64,000 nucleotides of DNA from Candidatus Rifleibacteriota bacterium (GTDB taxonomy: Bacteria > Riflebacteria > Ozemobacteria > Ozemobacterales > Ozemobacteraceae): NCBI GenBank assembly GCA_029564115.1, contig JAKQQP010000500.1, positions 10,640 through 74,639 of the forward strand, given 5' to 3'. Below are positions 40,992-51,020 of this stretch, piece after piece. The notes below the pieces were generated by a model. That model did not search any database and was not told the origin of the DNA. It was given only the letters and a program-made list of their open reading frames with translations. Both the position numbers and the translations under genes were made by a program. Each line of letters opens with the position of its first letter. The stretch's first letter is position 1.

Positions 40992-41633
40992 TCATTCGAG
41001 TTGCAGAGCCGGTTCTTTTTCGGGCGTCGTCCAATACCAGGTATATCGCAGTTCATCGCTGCAGGAATAAAGCTGCGACAGTCTGCCCTGGGCGGCGGCA
41101 ATTTCTCTGCCGGCTGGAAGTTTTTCTGCCGGTTCAAGATTGTTGCCACGAAAAATGTCTATTTTGCCTTTTATCACACCTATTCTTGTAAGAACAGAAT
41201 TTACCTTGATAACAAAAATTGCTTCAGCCGTTGCCTCGACCCTGACGTGTGGGGTAGCGACCGCGAGTTTTTCGCTTTCAGAGGCGAGCCTGAAGCCGAC
41301 CGTGCCTTTGCGTACTTCACAGCTGAATTTTTTTTGCAACGCCAGGCTGGTGTTTTCTTTCAGGCGAAACTCGGTGGCAGCCGTGTCTTCACCGGTTGCA
41401 ACAATCATTTGACCATCAAAAGAAGTTAGCAGGGTCGCGCCTTCGACAAGAGAACGTCTGCCGGAAGTCAGTGTAAAAAGCGAACTGTCACCGAACCTGT
41501 AAAAATTCTGGCCGCGAAGCAGTTTGACGTCACATTCGATTGCAGGAGCAGAATCTTCGGCGGCGACAACCTCGATGGCAGCAAAACAAACGATAAAAAT
41601 TGCACACAGAAGTAAAATACGTTTGGCGATCAT
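40992..41633 (-). CDS. exported FecR-domain protein
   Basis: 213 aa from ATG 41633 (signal peptide MIAKRILLLCAIFIVCFAAIEVVAAE). A FecR domain covers most of the mature part: LFTLTSGRRSLVEGATL, TAATEFRLKENTSLAL, SCEVRKGTVGFRL, KLAVATPHVRVEATAEAIFVIKVN, TRIGVIKGKI. FecR domains outside signal transduction occur in surface proteins and are often paired with propeller or TPR partners, as here. Its start overlaps the end of the NHL gene region (stop at 41644, start 11 bp downstream). End of the GlyS-Lon-EngB-TPR-NHL operon. Confidence 0.83.
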   Translation of the reverse strand: MIAKRILLLCAIFIVCFAAIEVVAAEDSAPAIECDVKLLRGQNFYRFGDSSLFTLTSGRRSLVEGATLLTSFDGQMIVATGEDTAATEFRLKENTSLALQKKFSCEVRKGTVGFRLASESEKLAVATPHVRVEATAEAIFVIKVNSVLTRIGVIKGKIDIFRGNNLEPAEKLPAGREIAAAQGRLSQLYSCSDELRYTWYWTTPEKEPALQLE

Positions 41634-41643
41634 TCTATATCTT

Positions 41644-43872
41644 CTATTTTGCCGGGGTGAAAATATGAACCATTTTGTTCTGGGCATCAGTAATGGCGAC
41701 TCTGCCGTCTTTGCGTACCGATACTGCTGTCGGAAGCCATGGTTTGGGGCCTGGAGGAGCCTTGATTGTAGTTAAAATACTGCCGTTACGCGCAAAGCGA
41801 TGCACCTGAAATTTGCTGGTATCACAAACCCAGATTCCGCCCCATGGGTCGAGGTCAAAACCAGTGCTTTCGTTGCATCCTGACTGAAAAGTCGCGTCAA
41901 AACTTCCCATAGGGCTGAACTTTTTGACCAGCCCATTGCTTTCGAGAATGAACAATGAATCAGAATCGGCCCTGATGCCAACCGGCGAAATAATTGGCGC
42001 TGCCGCAGTAGAGGCAAAACTGCCAAGAAAAGCTCCCTGGTCGTTGAAGCAAAGAATTTTAGCCTGTGATCTGTCTACCAGCCACATTTCGTTTTTTCTG
42101 AAAGAGATACCGGAAGGTTGTTCCAATAGCCCGCCAATCGCGGCATCGCCCTGAATAAGCCCCTGTGGCGAACCATCCAGGGCAAATACCTGAATGCTGC
42201 GCTTCATTGTGTCGGCAATATACAGTTTGTCATTTTTCAGCGCCATGGCGATCGGAAGCCCAAAGGCGCCCGTATGCCCGCCCTTTTCGCCGAAAGATGT
42301 TACAACGCCGCCCTGCCGAGTATATTGCACTACTTTTCGCAGTTGGCTGTCGAGTACCCAGATACCGCCAGATTCTCCCCAGATGATGTCATGTGGCCAG
42401 GCGGTCAACTGGTCACTTTCATTTTGAACTGAGGAAAAACTTTTTTCAAGAAGAAAGGTCGCGGTCGCCGGAAGGAAATCAAGGGCGAGAATGTCTTCCG
42501 ATGGGTCTTCTTTATCCATGGCCGTGTCATTTTCCTGGGCCTGATATTCGCTGAAATCAACATCTTCTTCAGTCAAAGAATTGCCTTCGGAAGCAGTTGC
42601 AAAAGCAGTTTCCGAGGCGTCTCCGATTTCGACAACGGCGGGTTCCAATACTATTTCAGGCTTGAAAGTTGCGCGTTTTATTTGAACTTTTTCAGGGTTT
42701 CCGTCTATTACTGCCTTTATTTCAACGAAACAGACATCGTTGTTGACAAGGTCGACCGGTATTGTCATTTCGAACTCGTTTGGCTGTGCCCGATAAGATA
42801 TACTGCCCAGAGCTCCTACTGGTGCCAGAGTTTCGTTGATTTCGACAGCGGCAAGCAAAGAGTCCCCACGACCAATGGTAAGATGGCAGTTATGCAGAGA
42901 CTGAACCTGCCCGGCAGCGGCTGGCAGCAGGTCTATGATCTGATTCCAGCTGATGACGGCCTTAACATGGTTCTCGGCCTGAAACATGCTGATCGAGAAT
43001 TCAGGCAGAGCCGGTATGAAGAAAAACTTTCTGGTGGCTGCGTTTTCATCAGCGATAGCAACGTTGTAAACGGCACCGGGCAAAACTTTTTCCGGCAGAA
43101 TGACCAGAGTATCCGGTTCAGGGCTGAATCTTTTTGCTTCTACAGGTATTTCTGAGCCGTCGGCAGAGCGAAGAAACACTTTGAACATCGTGTCGAGCTT
43201 GTCGTCAGGCAAAAAATTCACATCGTCATAAGAAAATCTGAAGCCGTTGAAAGGGTTCAGAAATTCATTCTGACGAGGGCTTAGAAGTGCCGGAAGCTCG
43301 CCGGTCACAACTGCAGCGGTTTGGGTTGCCACAGTTGCTGAAGCCGCCGAAGCGACGTTTGTAATTTCTGTGGCGGCAATCGGAATTGTGGAACCAGGGG
43401 CCTGCGGCGCGGTGTCTAGTGGGGCCGAAGCCTGCATGACTGCCGCTGGCAGCGTTTCTACCGGAGCAAGCACCTGGATCGGCGCAGTATCTGGCGCCGG
43501 ACGTTCATTTTCATAGACTTTAAGAATAAAGCGCATTTCGCCTGGTTCAGCCGACAATGGCATGATGGTAATTTCGTAAATTCCCGTTTCTGGAACGACC
43601 AGCTCTTTTAAGCCATCGGCCTTCTCTACTGCAATTTGCTCGTTTGATGTCAGCTTGATCTTTGGGATGATAATTCTGTCGGAAACACCTCTACCCTGCT
43701 CTTCTATTTCAAAAGATACCAATGTATCTTTCTTTAAAAGCATGTAATTGGTAATCCGGGCATCGCTGCTTCTCTCAGCCGGAAAAACGCCGCGGTAATC
43801 AAAAAGTCGGGCGGCAGATGCTGCAGCTGTAACCAGGACAAAAATAAGCAAACCAGGCAGAATTTTCTTCAT
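41644..43872 (-). CDS. exported NHL beta-propeller protein
   Basis: 742 aa from ATG 43872 (GGAG upstream, signal peptide residues 1-21). Residues 25-120 are a beta domain (LVSFEIEEQGRGVSDRIIIPK), 120-220 a Pro/Ala/Thr-rich linker, about 220-400 two more beta domains, then an acidic spacer (EEDVDFSEYQ). The last 270 residues carry five or six NHL repeats (GFGLPIAMALKNDKLYIADTMKRSIQVF, LEQPSGISFRKNEMWLVDRSQAKILCF, PVGIRADSDSLFILESNGLVKKF, GFDLDPWGGIWVCDTSKFQVHRF). Extracytoplasmic binding or structural role. Follows the TPR-like gene by 33 bp. Confidence 0.83.
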   Translation of the reverse strand: MKKILPGLLIFVLVTAAASAARLFDYRGVFPAERSSDARITNYMLLKKDTLVSFEIEEQGRGVSDRIIIPKIKLTSNEQIAVEKADGLKELVVPETGIYEITIMPLSAEPGEMRFILKVYENERPAPDTAPIQVLAPVETLPAAVMQASAPLDTAPQAPGSTIPIAATEITNVASAASATVATQTAAVVTGELPALLSPRQNEFLNPFNGFRFSYDDVNFLPDDKLDTMFKVFLRSADGSEIPVEAKRFSPEPDTLVILPEKVLPGAVYNVAIADENAATRKFFFIPALPEFSISMFQAENHVKAVISWNQIIDLLPAAAGQVQSLHNCHLTIGRGDSLLAAVEINETLAPVGALGSISYRAQPNEFEMTIPVDLVNNDVCFVEIKAVIDGNPEKVQIKRATFKPEIVLEPAVVEIGDASETAFATASEGNSLTEEDVDFSEYQAQENDTAMDKEDPSEDILALDFLPATATFLLEKSFSSVQNESDQLTAWPHDIIWGESGGIWVLDSQLRKVVQYTRQGGVVTSFGEKGGHTGAFGLPIAMALKNDKLYIADTMKRSIQVFALDGSPQGLIQGDAAIGGLLEQPSGISFRKNEMWLVDRSQAKILCFNDQGAFLGSFASTAAAPIISPVGIRADSDSLFILESNGLVKKFSPMGSFDATFQSGCNESTGFDLDPWGGIWVCDTSKFQVHRFARNGSILTTIKAPPGPKPWLPTAVSVRKDGRVAITDAQNKMVHIFTPAK

Positions 43873-43905
43873 AACCATCTCCAGAAGCAATTAAACAGAA
43901 AAGAT

Positions 43906-45468
43906 TCATTTCAGCCAGACTGAATCAGGGTAAAGTTGCGCAAGGAGCTTCCAGACGCTCTGAGCCTCGGCAAAAGCCATGTGGCGGTTGTATACGTCAG
44001 AGAGAACAGCCAGGCCGTGCTGAGCGTTTCGCATGCGCGGTCGGCCCGATATGGCATCGATCAAAAGGTCGGTTCCGAGGTCGGGAAAGCTTTCGACGGC
44101 TGCGAGCCCAGCTATAAACAGCCGATCTTTGGGCTGAACCGGCATATAAAGAGGCATCATCAGGTCTTCGAGCATTTTGACTTCCTGGGGGGCGAGGTTC
44201 TTTTCGATCGACTTGAAGATTTTATAGCTCTCGTCTTTCTTGCCGGTAGCCATGTGGTAAAGCATGATAACCGGGAGATTCCGCCAGCCATTGAAAGCGA
44301 TCCGTTCGATGCGACCGGTTCGCCCCAGGGCCATGTTGCTGATGGCAAGCATGAATTCAAGATATTCTCTTGTCACTACGGGCAGATGGCCATTATCATA
44401 AGGGAAGAGGTGCTCATGCTTGAGCAATTTGACCAGTGTTGCATTGCCTTCTTCAGTCTGAAGGCTTTCGGGGGTAAGTGTCGACACTGATATTTCGAAC
44501 TCAGCTCTGTCTGCGAGAGCAGTAATGTTATTCAGCTGTTCATAAGCGTTGGCAGCTGCCTCTGAGTCTTTGAATTCATACAAATGCAGATAATGCAGAT
44601 CGGTCAATACCTGAAACCTTACTTCTGATGATGCTTCCGGGAATTCATCGAGAAAGTTTTTGATTTTAAGGAGGCGCAGCTGAGGCGCAGCCGAGTGTTT
44701 TACCACTCTTGTAAGCCCGCACCATTCTGTTACCGTCGAGTTGTATGCCGGGCCCTGCTCATCTCTGATGCGAAGAGACATCAGGCTGGCTTCGGGAGCT
44801 TTTTTAGCGAACCAGGCGTGATCAATGGCACCGTCAAGAATTTCAACAGCCTTCATGCCGCTGACTTCGCCGTTTGCGACCCTCTTCAGCAAACCCTCAA
44901 CAAGTCTATTTCCTGAGTGGAAACGCTTTAGATCACGGGTGAGTTTTGTTGAAGGCCTGCTGATGCGCTGCCCTTCGATAAATCTCTCGGCTGTTCGATG
45001 CTTGCCGCTGTTAAGGTGAGCGGCCAGAATTTGTGTCTGCTGCTCATGGGTCAGTTTGCCCAGTTTGACTGCACCGGCAAGAAATTTTTCGGCGCCGGCA
45101 AAATCTTTGACAGCCCAGGCTGCCATCGCTCTGTAAAGATAAACATTCTTGAGATATCGCCCTTTGGGAAAAAGGTGTATGTAAGTATCTGCAGCAACGG
45201 CTACTTCATCGATAAGCTCGGGGCTGAAACAGGTTATAGCTGTGTAAAAACCCTGCTCCCGGATGCGGTCAAGATAATCGTTACCTGTCCAGGAAATGGC
45301 GTCCGCGAAAGATTCGCGCAACATTGCCTGAGCACCATTCTTATCAGAATCCCATAACCTGCCGGCAGCAGAAACCTTTTTCTGGATGGTGGCGAGACCG
45401 GGGGCAGCAAAAACCTGACCAGCACAAAGACCTAAAAGCAGACAGAGTGCAATTCGCAGAAACTTCAT
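43906..45468 (-). CDS. exported helical-repeat protein, unknown
   Basis: 520 aa from ATG 45468 (GGAGG upstream, signal peptide MKFLRIALCLLLGLCAGQVFA). The mature part is almost wholly alpha helical with TPR/Sel1-like pairs (YLYRAMAAWAVKDFAGAEKFL, ILAAHLNSGKHRTAERFIEG, DLHYLHLYEFKDSEAAANAYEQL). No catalytic motif seen. Lies between engB and the NHL gene with short gaps; the trio helical protein / NHL / FecR-like probably form one periplasmic assembly. Confidence 0.78.
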   Translation of the reverse strand: MKFLRIALCLLLGLCAGQVFAAPGLATIQKKVSAAGRLWDSDKNGAQAMLRESFADAISWTGNDYLDRIREQGFYTAITCFSPELIDEVAVAADTYIHLFPKGRYLKNVYLYRAMAAWAVKDFAGAEKFLAGAVKLGKLTHEQQTQILAAHLNSGKHRTAERFIEGQRISRPSTKLTRDLKRFHSGNRLVEGLLKRVANGEVSGMKAVEILDGAIDHAWFAKKAPEASLMSLRIRDEQGPAYNSTVTEWCGLTRVVKHSAAPQLRLLKIKNFLDEFPEASSEVRFQVLTDLHYLHLYEFKDSEAAANAYEQLNNITALADRAEFEISVSTLTPESLQTEEGNATLVKLLKHEHLFPYDNGHLPVVTREYLEFMLAISNMALGRTGRIERIAFNGWRNLPVIMLYHMATGKKDESYKIFKSIEKNLAPQEVKMLEDLMMPLYMPVQPKDRLFIAGLAAVESFPDLGTDLLIDAISGRPRMRNAQHGLAVLSDVYNRHMAFAEAQSVWKLLAQLYPDSVWLK

Positions 45469-45488
45469 AAAACTTCCTCCTCTCAGAA

Positions 45489-46430
45489 TCATTCGTTCTT
45501 AGGACTATCCTGCCGGGGTTCTCCACCCGGGCGTTTGTTTTTCCAACGTCGCCGGCGGTTATTCCCAGCTCCTGTTCCGGGTGCGTTTTCACGGTGCGGC
45601 TGATTTGTCTTTTGCGCACCTTCAGAATTTGCCGGGGCTTCTTTAACCTGTGCCTGACGATTGTGTCGCTCTGTGGGCTTCCCGCCACTTTTTTCGCCGT
45701 CAAACTTTTTCGCTGGTGAATCGCCACTGCCGTGGGGCGCGGGTTTATCACCGGTCTGAGGTCTTTCGTTGCGGGGGGGCCTGCCTTTCGGTCTGTTGTC
45801 CTGTTGTGGAGCCCGCCTTTGCCTTGGTTCAGAGGCTTTGAACTCGAGGCCGGCAATTACTTTTTCGACAGCATCGAGAAAGTCGTCGCGACCGTTCGCT
45901 GATTTTGCCGAAAAAAGAATGTTGTAGGTTCCCTTGATGTCGCGAGAAATAGAGCTTCGCATTTTCAGAGCCTGCTGGTTGCTCAATTTATCAACTTTGG
46001 TGAGCACGGCAAAATGATTGAATTTTTGTTCTCTGACCCAGTCGTGCATCTGCACATCGAGTGGCGAGGGTTTGTGTCTGATGTCAAGCACCTGAACTAC
46101 GCCTTTGAGATTTTTGCACTCAGAGAAGAACTCGTTCATCATCGACTGAATCTTGGCCCTGGTGACTTTGGAAGCCTTGGCGTAGCCGTATCCGGGTAGA
46201 TCGACTATGTAGAAGGCTTCGTTGATGCAGTAGAAATTGATTGTCAGAGTCTTGCCGGGCAAAGAGCTGGTTCTCGCCAGTTCTTTGCGCCCGGTAATCG
46301 AGTTGATGAGGGAAGATTTGCCGACGTTACTTCGGCCCACGAGGGCAACTATCGGCAGATCGTCTGCCGGCAGAGCGGCGCTGCTGGTAATGCAGGCACT
46401 GAAGGTGGCAGAGGTTATCTTGATCGTCAT
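45489..46430 (-). CDS. engB: ribosome-biogenesis GTPase EngB/YsxC with long disordered tail
   Basis: Essential GTPase for 50S assembly. Residues 25-205 hold the full G domain: G1 GRSNVGKSSLI, G2 around TLTINFY, G3 DLPGYGYAK, G4 TKVDKL, G5 FSAKSANG. Canonical EngB is about 195-210 aa; this one is 313 aa because of a C-terminal tail of about 110 residues that is basic, Pro/Arg/Gly/Asn-rich and low-complexity (NRPKGRPPRNERP, NNRRRRWKNKRPGG). The tail may bind rRNA. Start overlaps the lon stop by 4 bp. Confidence 0.94.
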   Translation of the reverse strand: MTIKITSATFSACITSSAALPADDLPIVALVGRSNVGKSSLINSITGRKELARTSSLPGKTLTINFYCINEAFYIVDLPGYGYAKASKVTRAKIQSMMNEFFSECKNLKGVVQVLDIRHKPSPLDVQMHDWVREQKFNHFAVLTKVDKLSNQQALKMRSSISRDIKGTYNILFSAKSANGRDDFLDAVEKVIAGLEFKASEPRQRRAPQQDNRPKGRPPRNERPQTGDKPAPHGSGDSPAKKFDGEKSGGKPTERHNRQAQVKEAPANSEGAQKTNQPHRENAPGTGAGNNRRRRWKNKRPGGEPRQDSPKNE

Positions 46431-48907
46431 TGGTCTGTTTTACGGCCTTTCCTTGTCTTTTTCCGGGCCTCTGTGCCGAGAGCCCGTTTGCTGAAAACCA
46501 GCGGTGTTTTTTTGGGTTCGCCGTTCAGGGCAAGTTTTAGCACCTCGCTGGCGAGAGCGACTTTGTGAATGGTCAGATTTTTGAGAATCTGCGGTGGCAC
46601 TTCTTCAAGCTCTTTTTCGTTATCATTTGAAAGAATGATATTGGTGATATTCTGGCGATGGGCGGCAAGAAGCTTTTCTTTAATGCCACCAACCGGCAGA
46701 ACTCGACCTCTGAGAGTTATTTCTCCGGTCATGGCAAAATCGTTGCGAACCGGAACTTCATTCAGAGCTGAATAAATTGCAGTGGAGATAGCGATACCGG
46801 CTGAGGGGCCATCTTTGGGGACGGCACCTTCAGGGAAGTGGATATGCAGGTCTATGGAATCGTAATCTATCGGTCGCATCTTTATTTCATCAGCGTGGCT
46901 GCGGAGGTAAGAGAGGCTGGCGTGCGCCGATTCCTTCATAACGTCGCCCAGAGAGCCGGTCAGAATTATTTTGCCACGGCCCGGCATGACAACCACTTCG
47001 ATCGGCAGTGTGGTGCCCCCAACTTCTGTCCAGGCGAGACCGTTAACCAGGCCGATGTCGTCTTTTCCTTCGAGTTTGTCGTTATGGTATTTGGGGATAC
47101 CAAGGTATGACTCGATCGAGGCATCAGATATTTTCAGCTTGATTTTTGCGGATTTATCTTCGATATTGCCGAGCTTGCCAAGAACTATGTCTCTGGCGAC
47201 CTTGCGGCAGACAGAGGCAAGTTCGCGTTCGAGATTACGCACTCCGGCTTCGCGGGTGAATTTTCTTATAACTTCGACAATTGCCGATTCTTCGACTTCG
47301 ATATCATGTCTGTCGATGCCATTAGCCTCTTTCTGCTTGGGAACAAGATACTTTTGCGAGATTTGAACTTTTTCTTCTTCTGTGTAACCGGGCAGATACA
47401 CCACTTCAAGGCGGTCTCGCAGAGGGCCGGGAATAGTGTGCGGCACGTTGGCGGTGGTGAGAAAGAGCACCTTGGAAAGATCGAAAGGTGTCGCCATATA
47501 ATGGTCGGAAAAAGTGTAGTTCTGTTCGGGGTCGAGAGCCTCAAGAAGTGCTGAACTCGGGTCTCCCCTGAAATCCATGCCCATTTTATCGATTTCGTCA
47601 AGAAGAATGACCGGGTTACGTGAACCGGTATCTCGCAGTGCCTGAATGATGCGACCTGGCATGGCGCCGATATAGGTGCGCCTGTGTCCGCGTATTTCGG
47701 CTTCATCACGCATACCGCCAAGAGAAATGCGGGCGAATTTGCGATTGAGGGCTCTGGCTATCGATTTGCCCAGAGAAGTTTTGCCGACGCCCGGAGGGCC
47801 GATGAGGCAGAGAATCGGGCCTTTGATCGACTTTTTAAGTCTGCAGACGGCGAGGTATTCAAGAATTCTTTCTTTGACTTTTTTCAGGCCAAAGTGATCT
47901 TCGTCGAGAATTTCCTGGCATTTTTCGAGGTCTATGCGGTCGCGGGTCTGTTTTTTCCAGGGAAGGGCCACGAGCCAGTCTATATAGTTGCGCGAAACTG
48001 TTGCTTCTGCCGAACCAGGCGGCATTTTGGTCAGTTTGGCGAGCTCTTTGTCGGCTTTTTCACGGGCTTCTTCCGGCATGCCTGCCTTGGCAATGGCGGC
48101 CTTGAGTTCTTCGACCTCTTCGGTGCGTTCGTCAGCATCGCCGAGTTCTTTTTGAATGGCTTTCATCTGTTCGCGCAGATAATATTCTTTTTGAATCTGT
48201 TCCATCTGCTTGCGAACCTGCCCGCGAATTTTCTTCTCGACCATCATGATTTCGAGCTCGCGGTTTAGAATACTGGCAATTTTTTCGAGGCGTTCGCGCG
48301 GGTCGAAAGCTTCGAGGACTTCCTGCTTTTCTTCTACTTTGAGGTTGAGGTGAGCGGTGATTATGTCGGCCAGTCTGCCCGGTTCTTCGACATTGTTGGC
48401 AACCATGATTACTTCAAGTGGAATCTTTTTATTGAGCTTTACATATTGCTCGAAAAGGGTGATGACGTTGCGCATCAGGGCCTGAAGTTCGATTGACTTG
48501 CGGTCTTCAGTGATAATGCGTTCGCCCTCGACCTCAAAATATTCATCGAGCTTGGTAAAACTTTTGATTTTAACTCTGGTTGTGCCTTCGACAAGTATTT
48601 TAAGAATGCCGTCGGGCAGCTTGAGGAGCTGAAGAATTTCAGCGATAGTACCGGTTTCAAAAAGTTCTTCGGCTTCCGGGTCGTCGGTTTTGGCCTGTTT
48701 TTGCGAGCACAGAATAATTTTACGGTTTTTAAGCATCGCTTCTTCGATGGCTCTGATTGACTTCTTGCGGCCGACAAAGAGCGGTACGACCATGTATGGA
48801 AAAACTACAACGTCTCTCAGGGGCAGCAGAGGGTATACCTCTGGCCCGACCAGGCCGGAGTTGTCGTCATTATTGTCTTGAATATTGCTGCGATCTTCAG
48901 TTGCCAT
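46427..48907 (-). CDS. lon: ATP-dependent protease Lon
   Basis: 826-aa LonA. N-terminal substrate domain ([23 protein letters not shown]), coiled coil ([21 protein letters not shown]), AAA+ module with Walker [14 protein letters not shown] and Walker [13 protein letters not shown], and C-terminal protease with catalytic Ser in [10 protein letters not shown] and Lys in [10 protein letters not shown]. Shine-Dalgarno AGGAGG. Degrades misfolded and regulatory proteins. Second gene of the GlyS-like operon, 72 bp after it, with a possible weaker promoter in that gap. Confidence 0.97.
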   Translation of the reverse strand: MATEDRSNIQDNNDDNSGLVGPEVYPLLPLRDVVVFPYMVVPLFVGRKKSIRAIEEAMLKNRKIILCSQKQAKTDDPEAEELFETGTIAEILQLLKLPDGILKILVEGTTRVKIKSFTKLDEYFEVEGERIITEDRKSIELQALMRNVITLFEQYVKLNKKIPLEVIMVANNVEEPGRLADIITAHLNLKVEEKQEVLEAFDPRERLEKIASILNRELEIMMVEKKIRGQVRKQMEQIQKEYYLREQMKAIQKELGDADERTEEVEELKAAIAKAGMPEEAREKADKELAKLTKMPPGSAEATVSRNYIDWLVALPWKKQTRDRIDLEKCQEILDEDHFGLKKVKERILEYLAVCRLKKSIKGPILCLIGPPGVGKTSLGKSIARALNRKFARISLGGMRDEAEIRGHRRTYIGAMPGRIIQALRDTGSRNPVILLDEIDKMGMDFRGDPSSALLEALDPEQNYTFSDHYMATPFDLSKVLFLTTANVPHTIPGPLRDRLEVVYLPGYTEEEKVQISQKYLVPKQKEANGIDRHDIEVEESAIVEVIRKFTREAGVRNLERELASVCRKVARDIVLGKLGNIEDKSAKIKLKISDASIESYLGIPKYHNDKLEGKDDIGLVNGLAWTEVGGTTLPIEVVVMPGRGKIILTGSLGDVMKESAHASLSYLRSHADEIKMRPIDYDSIDLHIHFPEGAVPKDGPSAGIAISTAIYSALNEVPVRNDFAMTGEITLRGRVLPVGGIKEKLLAAHRQNITNIILSNDNEKELEEVPPQILKNLTIHKVALASEVLKLALNGEPKKTPLVFSKRALGTEARKKTRKGRKTDQ

Positions 48908-48978
48908 AAAAATATCCTCCTACCGGAATGTGATGATTTTACTGCAGAAAGAAAAAAATAGAAAGTTTTCAAAATATT

Positions 48979-50946
48979 TCATCTGAGTGATTTGTCTTTT
49001 TTTACGAACGGCAGTCTGGAAAGTTGCCTTGCCAACCTTTGCAGAAGCGAAATTCGCGCTGTCTGCGCAGCGTCTTTTTCGTCGAGAACTGCAGGAAGAT
49101 TGAGAAGACAGGCTTCAATGTTGATTTTTTCTTTGACAAAAAATTCATAAACAGCGGCATAGTCTATGTATTTTTTCGAGTCCAGGGCTTCAAGCTCACG
49201 GACTATTTCTGCTTCAAGTTCGCAGTCAGGTTTTTCGTCGATAATGGTTTCGATGCGGTCTATTTTGCCGCGAATTCTGGTGTAAACTGAATTTATCGCT
49301 TCAATGTCGAGGCTGGCAACATCTTTCCATTCGCGTGCCGCTTCATAAAAGCTGCAGGGATCGAATTCGGTGCTGGCATAATAGTTTTCGCTGGCGAGTT
49401 CGACCTGATTTTCTTTGAGGGCTTCTTCGGCAACCTGACGCAGCCATTGTCGTTTATTCAGTTCAAAGTCCGGAAAAATTTCAGCAAATGCTCTGAAAAT
49501 ATCGAACTTTATTTTGCCGGCCTGCAGAAGTGAAAAGATGCGCCTGGGCGTGACGACCATGCGCCCATACAGTCTGGCGTGGGCGCACATCAGAATTGAA
49601 AGGCTCAAAAGCAGAGCTGGCGGAAACTGCGGCGAGGGAATGCGGCCGGCAAAGTAACTGCACATCTCTTGAAGAATCGGCATTGCCGGCTTAAAAACAG
49701 TAAAGTCAGGCAGGCAGCTCATTGCCATGGCAAAGCCGGTGTTGGGCAGATTGCCGGCTATTTCGGTTGCGTCGCTTTCTTGGAGAAGTGCCAGTAAAAT
49801 TGCTATCTGGTCGGGGTCGCAGGGACTGTCGAGCCTGGAGGCGAGCCAATTAGCGCATCTGGCAAGCGGCGTGTGTATTTCGTCGCTGCGAATTTTGCGA
49901 TTTATTGCCTGTTCGGCAAGTTTTTCGATTCTTACCGGGAGGTTTTCAAGGTCTTTACGATAGACTTCGGCCAGTCTGCTCAGCTTTTCGTTGAGACTGA
50001 CAGCCCTTTGCGAGTCTTCAAGTGCCGACAGTTTTTTCAGATGCGACAGGGTTACGACGGCGGGCATAAGCTTCCCCACCGCGTCTTCGCAGGGAACATA
50101 CTCAGTGTGCATAACCAGGTATCTGCTGATGATCGCCTCAGGAATAACATTGAGAAATTCGACATTGAATTTTACCAGTACCGGGTGCAGGCTCTCTGAA
50201 AACATGCAGAGCCGCTGCATGCGATGACTTTCGAAACGAAGTCTATAGCCCTCTGGCAGAACAGATCTAACTCTGGCGTCGAATATTTTTTTTCTCTCGC
50301 TTTGCTCGGTCATCAGGGAGATGTCGTTCATGAGTTCGAGGAAGGAGTGAATGCCGGAAAGCCGGTGTTGGACAAGGCAGACCCCTTCGTGGGTAAGCGT
50401 CAGGTTAGAGCTTTTCAGCCCTTCAACTTCGAGGTTCAGCGTCTGGTCATCGAGCATGGCGGTGTAATACAAAGGCGGCTGCGGGAAAAGACTGTTCTGT
50501 CGCCATTTTGCCGCATTGAAGGGAATTGCCGCCAGAAGAACAGCGGCTATTTTTTCGATCTGAGATTCAAGAGACTGCCCAACTACAGTTTTGATCGCAA
50601 ACAGAAATTTTTCGCCATCGACTTCTCTGGTAACCAGGTCTTTTAATTCAAGCCCCTGAGCAGCGGCGAAACCTTTTGCAGCCGGCAGGGCCTGATTATT
50701 GTAGTCAAAGGCGGCACTGACTTTCGGGCCGCGAATTTCTTTGCAGCAGGTGGTCTGGTCGCATGAGAGCCCTTCGAGAACAATGCCGACGCGGTATTGA
50801 GAAACCCAGCACCTGATGCGCGCAAACTCGAATTTTTCCTGACGGATGGCGTTGGTTAAGCATTCGCGAAAGTCAGGAAGATCAAAGCCGAACGCGTCGT
50901 CTGATAGTCCGATAAATCCTATTTCCAGCAGCAGATTACGGGGCAA
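48979..50946 (-). CDS. divergent glycyl-tRNA synthetase beta-subunit-like protein
   Basis: 655 aa, collinear with GlyS (about 690 aa): LLLEIGFIGLSDD at the start (GlyS: LLxEIGTEELP), RGPKVSAAF with FAAAQGLELKDL, then EVDGEKFLFAI, IPFNAAKWR where GlyS has the RMRW motif, YLVMHTEYVPCEDAVGKLMP (GlyS: HxxYF...GKLLP), and the C-terminal YIDYAAVYEFF...RISLLQRLARQLSRLP resembling the GlyS anticodon-binding end. Motifs strongly conserved in true GlyS (EELP, MRW, the GNERVLRARL segment, and ADLTTxMVxEFPELQG) are lost. No glyQ gene is nearby. It is translated from TTG with AGGAGA six bases upstream, from its own TTGAAA-17-TATAAT promoter. I infer a repurposed or very diverged paralogue rather than the cell's working GlyRS. 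Confidence 0.75.
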   Translation of the reverse strand: MPRNLLLEIGFIGLSDDAFGFDLPDFRECLTNAIRQEKFEFARIRCWVSQYRVGIVLEGLSCDQTTCCKEIRGPKVSAAFDYNNQALPAAKGFAAAQGLELKDLVTREVDGEKFLFAIKTVVGQSLESQIEKIAAVLLAAIPFNAAKWRQNSLFPQPPLYYTAMLDDQTLNLEVEGLKSSNLTLTHEGVCLVQHRLSGIHSFLELMNDISLMTEQSERKKIFDARVRSVLPEGYRLRFESHRMQRLCMFSESLHPVLVKFNVEFLNVIPEAIISRYLVMHTEYVPCEDAVGKLMPAVVTLSHLKKLSALEDSQRAVSLNEKLSRLAEVYRKDLENLPVRIEKLAEQAINRKIRSDEIHTPLARCANWLASRLDSPCDPDQIAILLALLQESDATEIAGNLPNTGFAMAMSCLPDFTVFKPAMPILQEMCSYFAGRIPSPQFPPALLLSLSILMCAHARLYGRMVVTPRRIFSLLQAGKIKFDIFRAFAEIFPDFELNKRQWLRQVAEEALKENQVELASENYYASTEFDPCSFYEAAREWKDVASLDIEAINSVYTRIRGKIDRIETIIDEKPDCELEAEIVRELEALDSKKYIDYAAVYEFFVKEKINIEACLLNLPAVLDEKDAAQTARISLLQRLARQLSRLPFVKKDKSLR

Positions 50947-50978
50947 ACTTGTCTCCTGTGTTTTACGTGCAGGCTCGA

Positions 50979-51007
50979 ATTATAGACGCCCGGCCCGATA
51001 ATTTCAA
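50979..51007 (-). promoter_or_regulatory. sigma70 promoter of the GlyS-like/lon/engB operon
   Basis: Minus strand: TTGAAA (51007-51002), 17-bp spacer, TATAAT (50984-50979), in the 74-bp gap after the DUF2723 gene. Confidence 0.65.
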
Positions 51008-51020
51008 GTCAAAGGGTAGC

